Shown here: positions 37,275 to 47,357 of the stretch, one piece after another
Numbering within the stretch: the first letter of the stretch is position 1
Layout: each line of letters starts with the position of its first letter
DNA from: Jiangella asiatica
Lineage (GTDB): Bacteria; Actinomycetota; Actinomycetes; Jiangellales; Jiangellaceae
Reading direction: 5' to 3'
Assembly: GCF_004349065.1 (NCBI RefSeq)
Contig: NZ_SMKZ01000027.1
Location: 1-64,000 of the forward strand
Length of the DNA: 64,000 nt
Translations under genes and position numbers: made by a program
Notes under the pieces: model-generated
Told to the model about the DNA's origin: nothing
Seen by the model: the letters and a program-made list of their open reading frames with translations, nothing else
Database searches by the model: none

Positions 37275-38915
37275 GTGATCACGACTCCGGCCGTGTTGCC
37301 CGCGTCCATTCCGAGCCCCGCTGACGGCTCCTGGAGCATCGGCGGCTTCGAGCTGCGGGCGTATGCCCTGTGCATCATGGCCGGCATCGTGCTCGCGATC
37401 TGGCTGGGTAACCGGCGCTGGCTGGCCCGCGGCGGCGAGCCCGGCGTCGTCGCCGACGTCGCCGTCTGGGCGGTGCCGTTCGGCATCGTCGGTGGCCGGC
37501 TGTACCACGTCATCACCGACAACCAGCTGTACTTCCGCGAGGGCCAGGACCCGTGGCAGGCGCTGCGCATCTGGGAGGGCGGCCTGGGCATCTGGGGCGC
37601 CATCGCGATGGGCGGGCTGGGTGTCTGGATCGCCTGCCGCCGCCGCGGCGTCCCGTTCGCGGCGATGGCGGACGCTCTCGCGCCGGGCATCGCGATCGCC
37701 CAGGCCGTGGGCCGGTGGGGCAACTGGTTCAACCAGGAGCTCTTCGGCCGGCCGACCGACCTGCCCTGGGGCCTGGAGATCGACTCGGGCTTCCGGCCCG
37801 ACGGCTACGCGGACGCCGAGACCTTCCACCCGACGTTCCTCTACGAGTCGCTGTGGGCGCTGGGGGTCGCGCTCGTGCTGCTGTGGATCGACAGGCGTTA
37901 CCGGATCGGCCACGGGCGGCTGTTCGCGCTGTATGTCGCCGGCTACACCCTGGGTCGCGGCTTCTGGGAGTACCTGCGCATCGACCTCGCCAACGAGTTC
38001 CTCGGGGTCCGCATCAACCTGTGGGTCTCCGGCGTGATCTTCCTGGCTGCCGTCGCCTACTTCTTCTGGTCGCTGCGCATGCACCCGGGCCGTGAGGACC
38101 CGGAGGCATTGCGCGGCTTCTACGACCAGGAGGATCCGTTCGCCGACTCCTCCGACGCCGACAAGGCCAAATCCAAGGCCGGCGACTCCGACGACGACGC
38201 GGCGCCCTTCAGCCTCCCCGACGACGATGACGACGGCGACGGTGGTGGCGAGCCGGCCGGTGCGCCGAAGCCGAAGCCCGACGGTGACGCCGAGGCGACG
38301 GCGGACGGCGACGCGGAGGCGACGGCGGACGGCGGCGCGAAGCCCGAGGCGAACGCCGAGGTGAAGACCGAGTCGGACGACGGCGCGAAGCCGGCGACCG
38401 ACGGGGCGAGCGGCGAGGCCGGACCGCGGGCGACGAGCACGGCGAAGAAGACCGCCGCGACCAAGAAGACCGCCGCGACCAAGAAGACGGCAGCGGCGAA
38501 GAAGACAGCAGCGGCGAAGAAGACAGCACCGGCTGACACGCCCGCGCCGGCGGAGCAACCGACCCTCATGGAGTCGGCCGGCGCCATCGACACCGCCGCC
38601 GATTCGGCCGCACCGGCGAAGAAGTCCGCCGCGAAGAAGGTCGTCCCGGCTTCGGCCTCCGCGACCACCGTCGCTGCCACCGCGTCCGCCGCGAGCTCGG
38701 ACCCGAAGAGTCCGGCGAAAAGGTCGGCGGCGAAGAAGACCACCGCGAAGAAGGCGACGGCGACGAAGAAGGCGACGGCGACGAAGAAGGCGACTGCGAC
38801 GAAGAAGACGAGCGCCACGACGAAGGCGACGGCGACGGAGACCACCGCGGCGAAGAAGACGGCGGCGAAGAAGGCTCCCGCGAACGAGACCGCCCCGACC
38901 GACGTCGCGGACTGA
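37275..38915 (+). CDS. lgt: Prolipoprotein diacylglyceryl transferase with long histone-like tail
   Basis: A 546-residue protein. Residues ~1-275 are Lgt, a seven-helix membrane enzyme that transfers diacylglycerol to the lipobox cysteine; signatures are GGRLYHVITD, GRWGNWFNQELFGRPTDLPWGLEI, FHPTFLYESLW and RIGHGRLFALYVAGYTLGR. The remaining ~270 residues are hydrophilic: first an acidic part (SDDDAAPFSLPDDDDDGDGGG), then Lys/Ala/Thr repeats (KKTAATKK, KKTAAAKK, KKATATKK) like those of bacterial histone-H1-type proteins. The tail is predicted to be cytoplasmic. Typical Lgt is about 280-330 residues, so the protein is nearly doubled. It should modify the lipoproteins encoded in this window. 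Confidence 0.94.
   Translation: MITTPAVLPASIPSPADGSWSIGGFELRAYALCIMAGIVLAIWLGNRRWLARGGEPGVVADVAVWAVPFGIVGGRLYHVITDNQLYFREGQDPWQALRIWEGGLGIWGAIAMGGLGVWIACRRRGVPFAAMADALAPGIAIAQAVGRWGNWFNQELFGRPTDLPWGLEIDSGFRPDGYADAETFHPTFLYESLWALGVALVLLWIDRRYRIGHGRLFALYVAGYTLGRGFWEYLRIDLANEFLGVRINLWVSGVIFLAAVAYFFWSLRMHPGREDPEALRGFYDQEDPFADSSDADKAKSKAGDSDDDAAPFSLPDDDDDGDGGGEPAGAPKPKPDGDAEATADGDAEATADGGAKPEANAEVKTESDDGAKPATDGASGEAGPRATSTAKKTAATKKTAATKKTAAAKKTAAAKKTAPADTPAPAEQPTLMESAGAIDTAADSAAPAKKSAAKKVVPASASATTVAATASAASSDPKSPAKRSAAKKTTAKKATATKKATATKKATATKKTSATTKATATETTAAKKTAAKKAPANETAPTDVAD
38443..38890. repeat. Low-complexity Lys/Ala/Thr-coding repeat tract in lgt
   Basis: Imperfect repeats of AAGAAGACCGCCGCGACC-like and AAGAAGGCGACGGCGACG-like units coding for KKTAAT, KKTAAA and KKATAT. 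A blank segment (about 38539-38700) with fewer lysines divides two blocks. The tract is prone to length change by slippage or recombination. Confidence 0.75.
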
Positions 38916-39290
38916 GTGAGCCCCGCCGGGCCGCCTACAAGGCTCCACGCCTTGATCATCAACCGGTGGCGACGCTATGACGTCGGCAACCGTTGATGAT
39001 CAAGGCCGCAACGTTGCCAACAAGTTACAAGCGTCGCATGATGCGTGGATGTCAACGTATGTGTGACGGCCCGACAGTCCGCAAGCCTCACGATCTACGG
39101 CCAGCGCCCGCCGGCGGCGAAGAAACCGGTGATCAACGACGTTTCCGCGCGCTACACCGTCGGCCCGGCCGCACTTATCATGGAGAGACGCGACAACACA
39201 CAGCGCTCGAAGTGTTGTAATCTCCACGAAACTCGAAGCACGGGCCATCGCCGTCCCTGCCCCGCCGCCAGTCTCGACGACGGGAGTGCC
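38916..39290. other. Intergenic region between lgt and gltB
   Basis: 375 bp without a convincing gene. It holds element A3 (38950-39005) and then the leader of gltB. A frame continuous with gltB runs through it, but its translation has no family similarity. GACAAC (39192-39197) and TGTAAT (39216-39221) with an 18-bp spacer could be the gltB promoter; this is weak. No riboswitch fold was recognised. Confidence 0.5.
38950..39005. repeat. Palindromic element A3
   Basis: Two 24-bp arms, 38950-38973 and 38982-39005, match as an inverted repeat at 21 of 24 positions; the outer 14 bp (CCTTGATCATCAAC) are perfect. It lies 34 bp after the lgt stop and shares TGATCATCAAC with A1 and A2. Confidence 0.8.
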
Positions 39291-42200
39291 ATGCGCCTCA
39301 TGCCTGACCCCGAGGGCCTGTACGACCCGCGGTTCGAACACGACGCCTGTGGTGTCGCCTTCGTGGCGACGCTCGACGGCGTGCCGAGCCGCGCGATCGT
39401 CGACCACGGGTTGACCGCTCTGAGCAATCTCGATCACCGCGGCGCCTCGGGCGCCGAGCCGGACTCCGGCGATGGCGCCGGCATCCTGCTGCAAGTGCCC
39501 GACGCGTTCTATCGCGCGGTCGCCGGCTTCGAGCTGCCCGAGCCCGGTCACTACGCCACCGGCCTGGTCCTCGTCCCCGACGACGACGATCAGGCCGCCG
39601 AGATCGCCGCGGCGACTGAGCGCATCGCGGCCGAGGAGGGCCTGACGGTCCTGGGCTGGCGCGAGGTGCCCACCACTCCCGGGCTGCTGGGCGCGACGGC
39701 ACGCTCCACCCTGCCGCGCATCCGCCAGCTCTTCGTCGCCGACGCCGCGGAGCACCGCGACGCGGCCGGCATCGCTCTGGACCGCATGGCGTTCGCGCTG
39801 CGCAAGCGCCTGGAGCGGACCACGGAGGCGTACTTCCCGAGCCTGTCCTCGCGCACCATCGTCTACAAGGGCATGCTGACGACCGGCCAGCTGGAGCCGT
39901 TCTTCCCCGACCTGTCCGACCAGCGGCTGGCCACCGCCATCGCCGTCGTCCACTCGCGGTTCTCGACGAACACGTTCCCGAGCTGGCCGCTGGCCCATCC
40001 GTACCGCTTCGTCGCACACAACGGCGAGATCAACACCGTGATGGGCAACCGCAACTGGATGCGGGCCCGCGAGTCGCAACTGGCCAGCGACGTCATCGAC
40101 GCCGACCTTGCCCGGCTGTACCCGATCGTGGCGCCCGACGGCAGCGACTCCGCCAGCTTCGACGAGGTGCTCGAACTGCTGCACCTGGGCGGGCGGAGCC
40201 TGCCGCACGCGGTGCGCATGATGATCCCCGAGGCGTGGGAGAACCATCAGGGCATCTCGGCGGCCCGGCGCGACTTCTTCGAGTTCCACAGCACGATCAT
40301 GGAGCCCTGGGACGGCCCGGCCGCGGTCGTCTTCACCGACGGCAGCCTGGTCGGCGCGGTGCTGGACCGCAACGGCCTGCGCCCGGGCCGGTACTGGATC
40401 ACCGACGACGGCCTGGTCGTGCTCGCGTCGGAGGCCGGCGTCCTCGACATCGAGCCCGAGCGCATCGTGCGCAAGGGCCGCCTCGAGCCCGGCCGGATGT
40501 TCCTGGTCGACGTCGCCGGGCATCGGGTCATGGACGACGACGAGGTCATGGACAGCCTCGCCGCGGAGCAACCCTACGGCGAGTGGCTGCACGCCGGGCT
40601 GATCCGGCTCGACGAGCTGCCCGAGCGCGAGCACGTCGTGCACACCCACGCCAGCGTCACGAGGCGGCAGCAGACGTTCGGCTACACCGAGGAGGAGCTA
40701 CGGCTGCTGCTCGCGCCGATGGCCAAGATGGGCGCGGAACCGATCGGGTCCATGGGCACCGACACGCCCATCGCGGCACTCTCGTCGCGGCCACGGCTGC
40801 TGTTCGACTACTTCTCGCAGCTGTTCGCGCAGGTGACGAACCCGCCGCTGGACGCCATCCGCGAGGAGTTGGTGACGTCGCTGGCCGGCACCATCGGCCC
40901 GGAGGGCAACCTGCTCGACCCCGGTCCGGCGTCGTGCCGGCAGCTGGTGCTGCCGTTCCCGGTCATCGACAACGACCAGCTCGCCAAGATCATCCACATC
41001 AACCGCGACGGCGACCTGCCCGGCTACGCGACCCATGTGGTGCGCGGGCTGTTCGACGTCGCGGCCGGAGCGGCCGGGCTGTCCCGGCGCCTGGACGAGA
41101 TCTGCGTCGAGGTGTCCAAGGCCATCGAGTCCGGGGCACGCATCGTCGTGCTGTCGGACCGGCACTCCGACACCACGCTCGCGCCGATCCCGTCACTCCT
41201 GCTCACCTCCGCGGTGCACCACCACCTGATCCGCGAGAAGAGCCGCACCAAGGTCGGCCTGGTGGTCGAGGCCGGCGACGTGCGCGAGGTGCACCACGTG
41301 GCGCTGCTCATCGGCTACGGCGCCGGAGCGGTCAACCCGTACCTGGCCATGGAGAGCGTCGAGGACCTGGTCCGGCAGGACACGCTGCTGCCGGGCGTGA
41401 CGCCGGAGAACGCCGTCGCCAACCTCATCAAGGCCCTGGGCAAGGGCGTGCTCAAGGTCATGAGCAAGATGGGTGTGTCGACGGTGGCCTCGTACACGGG
41501 CGCGCAGATCTTCGAGGCGCTGGGACTGTCGTCCGAGGTCGTCGACCGGTACTTCACCGGCACCACCTCCCGCCTTGGCGGCGTCGGCCTCGACGTCGTC
41601 GCCGAGGAGGTGCGCCGGCGGCACGCGCAGGCCTACCCGCGCGGTGGCACCGCCACCCGGCACCGGCGGCTGGAGATCGGCGGTGAGTACCAGTGGCGGC
41701 GTGAGGGCGAGCCGCACCTGTTCGACCCCGAGACCGTCTTCCGGCTGCAGCACTCCACCCGGGCCGGCCGCTACGACGTGTTCAAGCAGTACACGCAGGG
41801 CGTCGACGAGCAGTCCCGGCGGCTGATGACTCTGCGCGGACTGTTCACGTTCAAGGCGGGAAAGCGCCCAGCGGTGCCGATCGACGAGGTCGAGCCGGTC
41901 GAGAGCATCGTGCGCAGGTTCTCCACCGGCGCCATGTCGTACGGGTCCATCAGCAAGGAGGCGCACGAGACCCTCGCCATCGCCATGAACCGGCTCGGCG
42001 CGAAGTCGAACACCGGTGAGGGCGGCGAGGACACCGACCGGCTGCACGACCCGGAGCGGCGCAGCGCCATCAAGCAGGTGGCCAGCGGCCGGTTCGGCGT
42101 CACGTCGGACTACCTGACCAACGCCGACGACATCCAGATCAAGATGGCGCAGGGCGCGAAGCCGGGCGAGGGCGGCCAGCTGCCGGGACACAAGGTGTAC

Positions 42201-43814
42201 CCGTGGGTGGCGCGCACCCGGCACTCCACCCCAGGCGTCGGGCTCATCTCGCCGCCGCCGCACCACGACATCTACTCCATCGAGGACCTCAAGCAGCTCA
42301 TCCACGACCTCAAGAACGCCAACCCGGCCGCGCGCATCCACGTGAAGCTGGTGGCCGAGGTCGGCGTCGGCACGGTCGCCGCGGGCGTGTCGAAGGCGCA
42401 CGCGGACGTCGTGCTGATCTCCGGGCACGACGGCGGCACCGGCGCGGCGCCGCTGACCAGCCTCAAGCACGCCGGCGGCCCGTGGGAGCTGGGGCTGGCC
42501 GAGACTCAGCAGACGCTGCTGCTCAACGGGTTGCGCGACCGCATCGTCGTGCAGACCGACGGCCAGCTGAAGACCGGCCGCGACGTCGTGGTCGCCGCGC
42601 TGCTGGGTGCCGAGGAGTACGGGTTCGCGACGGCGCCGCTGGTGGTGTCCGGCTGCATCATGATGCGGGTCTGCCACCTCGACACCTGCCCGGTCGGCGT
42701 CGCCACCCAGAACCCGGAGCTGCGCAAGAAGTTCACCGGGCGGCCGGAGTTCGTGGTCAACTTCTTCGAGTACATCGCCGAGGAGGTGCGCGAGTACCTG
42801 GCGCAGCTGGGCTTCCGGAGTCTCGACGAGGCCATCGGCCACGCGGAGATGCTCGACACCACCGCGGCGGTCGACCACTGGAAGGCCGCCGGGCTCGACC
42901 TGTCGCCGATCCTGCACGTGCCGCGGCTACCCGACGACGCCGCCCGCCGGCAGGTGGTCAGCCAGGACCACGGCCTGGAGAAGGCGCTGGACAACCAGCT
43001 CATCGCGCTGGCCACCGACGCGCTGGAGAGCGGCGACCCGGTCCGGGTGCAGCTGGAGGTTCGCAACGTCAACCGCACCGTGGGCACCATGCTCGGCCAC
43101 GAGGTCACCAAGCGCACCGGTGGCACCGGCCTGCCCGACGGCACCATCGACGTGACGCTGGTCGGCTCGGCCGGGCAGTCGTTCGGCGCGTTCCTGCCGG
43201 CCGGGGTGACGCTGCGCCTGGAGGGCGACGTCAACGACTACCTGGCCAAGGGGCTGTCCGGCGGCCGGGTCGTCATCCGGCCCGACCGCGCGGCCCGGTT
43301 CACCGCCGAGGAGAACATCATCGCCGGCAACGTCGCAGCCTACGGCGCCACCGGCGGCGAGCTGTTCATCCGCGGCGTCGTCGGGGAACGTTTCTGCGTG
43401 CGCAACTCCGGCGTCACGGCCGTCGTCGAGGGGGTGGGCGACCACGCCTGTGAGTACATGACCGGCGGTGTCGCGGTCATCCTCGGCCGCACCGGCCGCA
43501 ACATCGCGGCGGGCATGTCCGGCGGCAACGCCTACGTGCTCGACCTCGACACCAGCCTGGTGAACCCGGAGATGGTCGACCTAGAGACGCCCGACGCCGA
43601 CCAGCTGCGGCGGCTGCGCGAGATCGTGGAGAAGCATCGCGACGAGACCGGCTCGGCCGTCGCCGAGGCACTGCTGGCCGACTGGGCCGTCGCCCAGGCC
43701 CGGTTCACCCTCGTCATGCCCAAGGACTACAAGCGAGTGCTCGCCGCCAAGGCCGCCGCCGAGCGCGATGGACGCGATGTCGACGTCGCGATCATGGAGG
43801 CGGCGAATGGCTGA
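39291..43814 (+). CDS. gltB: Glutamate synthase, large subunit
   Basis: A 1507-residue ferredoxin/NADPH-type glutamate synthase alpha subunit. Cys20 ([10 protein letters not shown]) becomes the N-terminal nucleophile of the glutaminase domain after removal of a 19-residue propeptide. A central domain, the FMN-binding synthase domain ([29 protein letters not shown]) and the 3Fe-4S motif [15 protein letters not shown] follow, ending in the beta-helix domain ([26 protein letters not shown]). It converts 2-oxoglutarate and glutamine to two glutamates. ATG 39291 has GGGAG upstream and gives the expected propeptide. The stop overlaps gltD by 8 nt. Confidence 0.98.
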   Translation: MRLMPDPEGLYDPRFEHDACGVAFVATLDGVPSRAIVDHGLTALSNLDHRGASGAEPDSGDGAGILLQVPDAFYRAVAGFELPEPGHYATGLVLVPDDDDQAAEIAAATERIAAEEGLTVLGWREVPTTPGLLGATARSTLPRIRQLFVADAAEHRDAAGIALDRMAFALRKRLERTTEAYFPSLSSRTIVYKGMLTTGQLEPFFPDLSDQRLATAIAVVHSRFSTNTFPSWPLAHPYRFVAHNGEINTVMGNRNWMRARESQLASDVIDADLARLYPIVAPDGSDSASFDEVLELLHLGGRSLPHAVRMMIPEAWENHQGISAARRDFFEFHSTIMEPWDGPAAVVFTDGSLVGAVLDRNGLRPGRYWITDDGLVVLASEAGVLDIEPERIVRKGRLEPGRMFLVDVAGHRVMDDDEVMDSLAAEQPYGEWLHAGLIRLDELPEREHVVHTHASVTRRQQTFGYTEEELRLLLAPMAKMGAEPIGSMGTDTPIAALSSRPRLLFDYFSQLFAQVTNPPLDAIREELVTSLAGTIGPEGNLLDPGPASCRQLVLPFPVIDNDQLAKIIHINRDGDLPGYATHVVRGLFDVAAGAAGLSRRLDEICVEVSKAIESGARIVVLSDRHSDTTLAPIPSLLLTSAVHHHLIREKSRTKVGLVVEAGDVREVHHVALLIGYGAGAVNPYLAMESVEDLVRQDTLLPGVTPENAVANLIKALGKGVLKVMSKMGVSTVASYTGAQIFEALGLSSEVVDRYFTGTTSRLGGVGLDVVAEEVRRRHAQAYPRGGTATRHRRLEIGGEYQWRREGEPHLFDPETVFRLQHSTRAGRYDVFKQYTQGVDEQSRRLMTLRGLFTFKAGKRPAVPIDEVEPVESIVRRFSTGAMSYGSISKEAHETLAIAMNRLGAKSNTGEGGEDTDRLHDPERRSAIKQVASGRFGVTSDYLTNADDIQIKMAQGAKPGEGGQLPGHKVYPWVARTRHSTPGVGLISPPPHHDIYSIEDLKQLIHDLKNANPAARIHVKLVAEVGVGTVAAGVSKAHADVVLISGHDGGTGAAPLTSLKHAGGPWELGLAETQQTLLLNGLRDRIVVQTDGQLKTGRDVVVAALLGAEEYGFATAPLVVSGCIMMRVCHLDTCPVGVATQNPELRKKFTGRPEFVVNFFEYIAEEVREYLAQLGFRSLDEAIGHAEMLDTTAAVDHWKAAGLDLSPILHVPRLPDDAARRQVVSQDHGLEKALDNQLIALATDALESGDPVRVQLEVRNVNRTVGTMLGHEVTKRTGGTGLPDGTIDVTLVGSAGQSFGAFLPAGVTLRLEGDVNDYLAKGLSGGRVVIRPDRAARFTAEENIIAGNVAAYGATGGELFIRGVVGERFCVRNSGVTAVVEGVGDHACEYMTGGVAVILGRTGRNIAAGMSGGNAYVLDLDTSLVNPEMVDLETPDADQLRRLREIVEKHRDETGSAVAEALLADWAVAQARFTLVMPKDYKRVLAAKAAAERDGRDVDVAIMEAANG

Positions 43815-45273
43815 CCCACGAGGTTTCCTGAAGACCCCGCGTCAGGTCGCGAAGGCGCGGCCGGTCGACGTGCGGCTCAAGGACTGGAACGAGGTCTACC
43901 CCGAGCCCGGCATCGGGCGTACCTTGCTGCCGATCATCACCGAGCAGGCCGGTCGCTGCATGGACTGCGGCATCCCGTTCTGCCACCAGGGCTGCCCGTT
44001 GGGCAATCTCATCCCGGAGTGGAACGACCTGGTGTGGCGGGACGACTGGAAGGTGGCGGCGGAGCGGCTGCACGCGACGAACAACTTCCCGGAGTTCACC
44101 GGGCGGCTGTGCCCGGCGCCGTGCGAGGCCGCGTGCGTCGTCGCGATCGCCGACGACGCCGTCACCATCAAGAACGTCGAGGTCGCCATCATCGACAAGG
44201 CGGTCGACGAGGGCTGGGTGGTGCCGTCGCCGCCGGAGCGCCTGACCGACCGGACCGTGGCCGTGATCGGTTCCGGGCCCGCCGGACTCGCGGTCGCCCA
44301 GCAGCTCACCCGCGCCGGGCACACCGTCGCCGTCTATGAGCGGGCCGACCGCGCCGGCGGGCTGCTGCGCTACGGCATCCCCGAGTTCAAGATGGAGAAG
44401 CGGCACCTGGACCGCCGGCTGGACCAGATGCGTGCGGAGGGCACCATCATCCGCACCGGGGTCGACGTGGGCGGCGCCGTCACCGGCCAGGAGCTGCGGT
44501 CGCGCTACGACGCGGTCGTGCTGGCGGTAGGTGCGACGGCGTGGCGCGACCTGCCGATCCCCGGTCGCGAGCTCGACGGCGTCCACCAGGCCATGGAATA
44601 CCTGCCGCAGGCCAACCGCAGCGCACTCGGTGAGACGGTGCCCGGCCAGATCACCGCCGCCGGCAAGCACGTCGTCATCATCGGCGGGGGCGACACCGGG
44701 GCCGACTGCCTGGGCACCGCGCACCGGCAGGGTGCCGCGTCGGTCACCCAACTGGAGATCATGCCCGAGCCGCCCGGCACCCGGCACCCGTCGACGCCGT
44801 GGCCGACCTGGCCGCTGATGTTGCGCACGTCCAGCGCCCACGAGGAGGGCGGCGACCGGGTCTACGCGGTCTCCACGCAGGAGTTCGCCGGTGTCGACGG
44901 GCACGTGACGGCGCTGCGGCTGGTCGAGGTGCGGCGCGGGGAGAAGGGCTTCGAGCCGGTGCCCGGCACCGAGCGCGAGCTGCCCGCCGACCTGGTGCTG
45001 CTGGCCATGGGCTTCGTCGGCCCCGAGCGTTCGCCGCTGATCGAGCAGCTGGGTGTCGAACTGGACGAGCGTGGGAACATCGTGCGTGACGATTCCTACG
45101 AGACCACGGTGCCGGGGGTGTTCGTCGCCGGCGACGCCGGACGCGGTCAGTCGCTGATCGTGTGGGCGATCGCGGAGGGCCGGTCCGCCGCAGCCGCGGT
45201 GGACCGCAAGCTCACCGGCGTCGATCGCCTGCCGGCTCCGGTCTCGCCCACCGACCGTCCGCTCGCGGTGTGA
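43807..45273 (+). CDS. gltD: Glutamate synthase, small subunit
   Basis: A 488-residue FAD/NAD(P)H oxidoreductase that passes electrons to GltB. The N-terminal Fe-S region has [14 protein letters not shown] and CPAPCEAAC. The FAD-binding motif is [17 protein letters not shown] and the NADPH-binding motif [15 protein letters not shown], with [19 protein letters not shown] near the C-terminus. Length and motifs are complete. ATG 43807 lies within the end of gltB, so the two subunits are coupled. Confidence 0.98.
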   Translation: MADPRGFLKTPRQVAKARPVDVRLKDWNEVYPEPGIGRTLLPIITEQAGRCMDCGIPFCHQGCPLGNLIPEWNDLVWRDDWKVAAERLHATNNFPEFTGRLCPAPCEAACVVAIADDAVTIKNVEVAIIDKAVDEGWVVPSPPERLTDRTVAVIGSGPAGLAVAQQLTRAGHTVAVYERADRAGGLLRYGIPEFKMEKRHLDRRLDQMRAEGTIIRTGVDVGGAVTGQELRSRYDAVVLAVGATAWRDLPIPGRELDGVHQAMEYLPQANRSALGETVPGQITAAGKHVVIIGGGDTGADCLGTAHRQGAASVTQLEIMPEPPGTRHPSTPWPTWPLMLRTSSAHEEGGDRVYAVSTQEFAGVDGHVTALRLVEVRRGEKGFEPVPGTERELPADLVLLAMGFVGPERSPLIEQLGVELDERGNIVRDDSYETTVPGVFVAGDAGRGQSLIVWAIAEGRSAAAAVDRKLTGVDRLPAPVSPTDRPLAV

Positions 45274-45300
45274 CGGTCCAGAGAGATAGTGTTGGCGGAC

Positions 45301-46740
45301 GTGCGTAGAGCGAAGATAGTTTGCACCCTTGGTCCAGCGACCGACTCCCCGGAGCGGCTGCGGGAGCTGATAGACGTCGGCATGGACGTCGCTCGGTTCA
45401 ACCTCAGTCATGGCACCCACGCCGAGCACGAGGAGCGATATCTCCGCGTGCGCAAGGCCGCCACCGAGGCCGAGCGCAACGTCGGTGTGCTTGTCGACCT
45501 CCAGGGTCCCAAGATCCGCCTGGGCACGTTCGCCGAGGGTTCGGTCGAGCTCGAGGACGGCCAGACGTTCGTCATCACCGTCGATGACGTCGATGGCACC
45601 GCCGAGCGTGCCTCCACCACCTACAAGGGCTTGACGCACGACGTGAAGGCCGGCGACACCGTGCTGGTCGACGACGGCAGGCTGTCGTTGGACGTCACCG
45701 AGGTCACCGAGACCGACGTCGTGACCACGGTCGCCATCGGCGGGCGGGTCTCCAACCACAAGGGCCTCAACCTGCCTGGCACCGCGGTCAGCGTTCCGGC
45801 GATGTCGGAGAAGGACGTCGACGACCTGCGCTGGGGTCTGCGCGTCGGCGCGGACATGATCGCGCTGTCGTTCGTCCGCTCGGCCTCCGACGTCGAGGAC
45901 GTGCACCGCATCATGGCCGAGGAGGGCGTGCGGCTGCCGGTCATCGCGAAGGTCGAGAAGCCGCAGGCGGTGGAGAACCTCGCCGAGATCGTCGACGCGT
46001 TCGACGGTGTCATGGTCGCCCGCGGCGACCTCGGGGTCGAGCTGCCGCTGTGGGACGTCCCGCTGGTGCAGAAGCGCGCCGTCGAGCTGTGCCGGCGCCG
46101 GGCCAAGCCGGTCATCGTCGCCACCCAGATGCTCGACTCGATGATCACCAATCCGCGGCCCACCCGTGCGGAGACCTCCGACGTCGCCAACGCGGTGCTC
46201 GACGGCGCCGACGCGGTCATGCTGTCCGGCGAGACCAGCGTCGGGGCGTACCCGATCGAGACGGTCACGACGATGGCCCGCATCGTCGAGGCGGTCGAGG
46301 ACCACGGCCTGGAGCGCATCCCGCCGCTGGGCACCCAGCCGCGCACCAAGGGCGGCGCCATCACCAAGGCCGCGGTCGAGACCGGCAACCTGCTCGGCGC
46401 GAAGTACCTGGTCGCGTTCACCCAGAGCGGCGACTCCGCGCGCCGGATGGCCCGGCTGCGTCCCGGCATCCCGCTGCTGGCGTTCAGCCCGCTGACCGCC
46501 ACCCGGCACCAGCTGGCGCTGTCGTGGGGCATCGAGGCGTTCACCGCCGAGCACGTCGACCACACCGACGAGATGGTCAAGCAGGTCGATCGGATGCTGC
46601 TGGAGCAGGAGCGGTGCCGGCGCGGCGACCTCGTGATCATCGTGGCCGGCTCGCCGCCGGGGATCCCCGGCTCCACCAACGCCATGCGGGTGCACCGCAT
46701 CGGCGACGCCGTCGGCAAGGTCGCGCCCGCCTACCACTGA
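45301..46740 (+). CDS. pyk: Pyruvate kinase
   Basis: A 479-residue glycolytic enzyme making ATP and pyruvate from PEP. Motifs are RRAKIVCTLGPATDS, DVARFNLSHGTHAEH, VDLQGPKIRLGTF, the signature VIAKVEKPQAVENL, GVMVARGDLGVELP, VIVATQMLDSMITNPRPTRAETSDVANAVLDGADAVMLSGETS and a C-terminal allosteric domain. I chose GTG 45301 because homologues begin MRRAKIVCTLGPA; GTG 45289 and TTG 45292 are closer to AGAGAG and cannot be excluded. TAGTGT at 45287-45292 could be a -10 box. Element B3 follows. Confidence 0.96.
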   Translation: MRRAKIVCTLGPATDSPERLRELIDVGMDVARFNLSHGTHAEHEERYLRVRKAATEAERNVGVLVDLQGPKIRLGTFAEGSVELEDGQTFVITVDDVDGTAERASTTYKGLTHDVKAGDTVLVDDGRLSLDVTEVTETDVVTTVAIGGRVSNHKGLNLPGTAVSVPAMSEKDVDDLRWGLRVGADMIALSFVRSASDVEDVHRIMAEEGVRLPVIAKVEKPQAVENLAEIVDAFDGVMVARGDLGVELPLWDVPLVQKRAVELCRRRAKPVIVATQMLDSMITNPRPTRAETSDVANAVLDGADAVMLSGETSVGAYPIETVTTMARIVEAVEDHGLERIPPLGTQPRTKGGAITKAAVETGNLLGAKYLVAFTQSGDSARRMARLRPGIPLLAFSPLTATRHQLALSWGIEAFTAEHVDHTDEMVKQVDRMLLEQERCRRGDLVIIVAGSPPGIPGSTNAMRVHRIGDAVGKVAPAYH

Positions 46741-46791
46741 TGCCGACGGCCACATGAGGCTCTTTTGCTGCTTCCGTGGGTGCGCGTCGCC

Positions 46792-46885
46792 TCGAAATGA
46801 TCACGTTCAGCACGAGATCTCGTGTCGCACCATGCTCGCAATCATGGTGAGGCTCGGGTAATCCTGCTGAACGTGATCATTTCGA
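46792..46885. repeat. Palindromic element B3, complete copy
   Basis: A 94-bp element bounded by a perfect 21-bp inverted repeat: 46792-46812 (core AATGATCACGTTCAGCA) with 46865-46885. Inside are the perfect palindrome CACGAGATCTCGTG (46811-46824) and CACCAT/ATGGTG (46828-46833, 46844-46849). It lies 51 bp after the pyk stop. The 39-bp left core is shared with B1 and B2. The layout is that of a MITE or REP-type element with no coding capacity. Confidence 0.88.
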
Positions 46886-46977
46886 TCACGTCGAGCGTGC
46901 CCGAGCCCCGCAGGGCAGCACGACGGTGAGGACGTGTGCTCCCGCTTCACCGGGGACGCATGCCTGCTGAGCGCGGA

Positions 46978-47013
46978 GGTCCCGCCCACCTGCCATCTGG
47001 TGACGGCGGGACC
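46978..47013 (-). terminator. Hairpin after the Cys-rich small gene
   Basis: GGTCCCGCC (46978-46986) pairs with GGCGGGACC (47005-47013), and CACC/GGTG extends the stem inward with a small bulge. It starts 10 bp after the minus-strand stop at 47023. Confidence 0.6.
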
Positions 47014-47022
47014 TGGGGTTGG

Positions 47023-47247
47023 TCAGGCGTTCGCCGGTTGCAGCACGTCGTCGAGGGTGCCGTCCTTGGCCGACTCGACGATCACCCGCAGCTGGGCCAG
47101 GCTCATCTGGATGCGCTGGCCGAAGTCGTCGGTGATGACGACGCGACGTTCGGGTGGCGCGTTGTGGTTGAGGAACAGCTCCGGGCAACCGCAGTCGCAG
47201 TTGCCGCAGAACGTCACGATGTGCTGGAGAGATCCCGTGCGCTCCAT
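47023..47247 (-). CDS. Small Cys-rich protein (CGNCDCGCP motif)
   Basis: A 74-residue protein with the compact motif FCGNCDCGCPELFL (four cysteines in nine residues) followed by ERRVVITDDFGQRIQMSLAQLRVIVESAKDG. The cysteines suggest a zinc or iron-sulphur site; the rest looks like a small strand-helix domain. I do not recognise a named family, although similar short proteins are, I believe, common in actinobacteria. ATG 47247 precedes MERTGSLQHIVTFCG; a longer frame from 47286 is less likely. It has its own promoter and terminator. Confidence 0.75.
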   Translation of the reverse strand: MERTGSLQHIVTFCGNCDCGCPELFLNHNAPPERRVVITDDFGQRIQMSLAQLRVIVESAKDGTLDDVLQPANA

Positions 47248-47296
47248 GGGCGGCCTCATTCTCCCGATCGAACTGTGCAGCACCACCGGCTCTCGG

Positions 47297-47325
47297 AATG
47301 TAACCGAATCCGTGGATCATGAACA
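47297..47325 (-). promoter_or_regulatory. Possible promoter of Cys-rich small gene
   Basis: On the minus strand TGTTCA and TACATT are separated by 17 bp, about 50 bp before the ATG at 47247. The -35 match is weak. It is back to back with the xthA promoter. Confidence 0.35.
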
Positions 47326-47328
47326 GTC

Positions 47329-47357
47329 TTGATCGATGCCGTGACGGGCAGTAAAAT
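47329..47357 (+). promoter_or_regulatory. Promoter of xthA
   Basis: TTGATC (47329-47334), a 17-bp spacer and TAAAAT (47352-47357). This is a near-consensus housekeeping promoter about 100 bp upstream of the xthA GTG. Confidence 0.6.

Noticed and set aside
38120-38962. 280-residue hydrophobic frame opposite the lgt tail
   Set aside because: It is the reverse complement of Lys/Ala repeats, which always reads as Phe/Ala/Val-rich sequence; there is no independent support.
39045-39290. Longer gltB start
   Set aside because: The extra residues have no similarity and would place the nucleophile Cys far from the N-terminus; ATG 39291 gives the expected short propeptide.
43792-46755. 987-residue open frame antisense to gltD and pyk
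   Set aside because: A high-GC shadow of two well-supported genes, with a low-complexity translation (H/G/R/V-rich).
46807-46989. 60-residue minus-strand frame ending in MVRHEISC
   Set aside because: The ending is encoded by the family B palindrome and recurs wherever that element occurs, so it is repeat DNA and not a gene.
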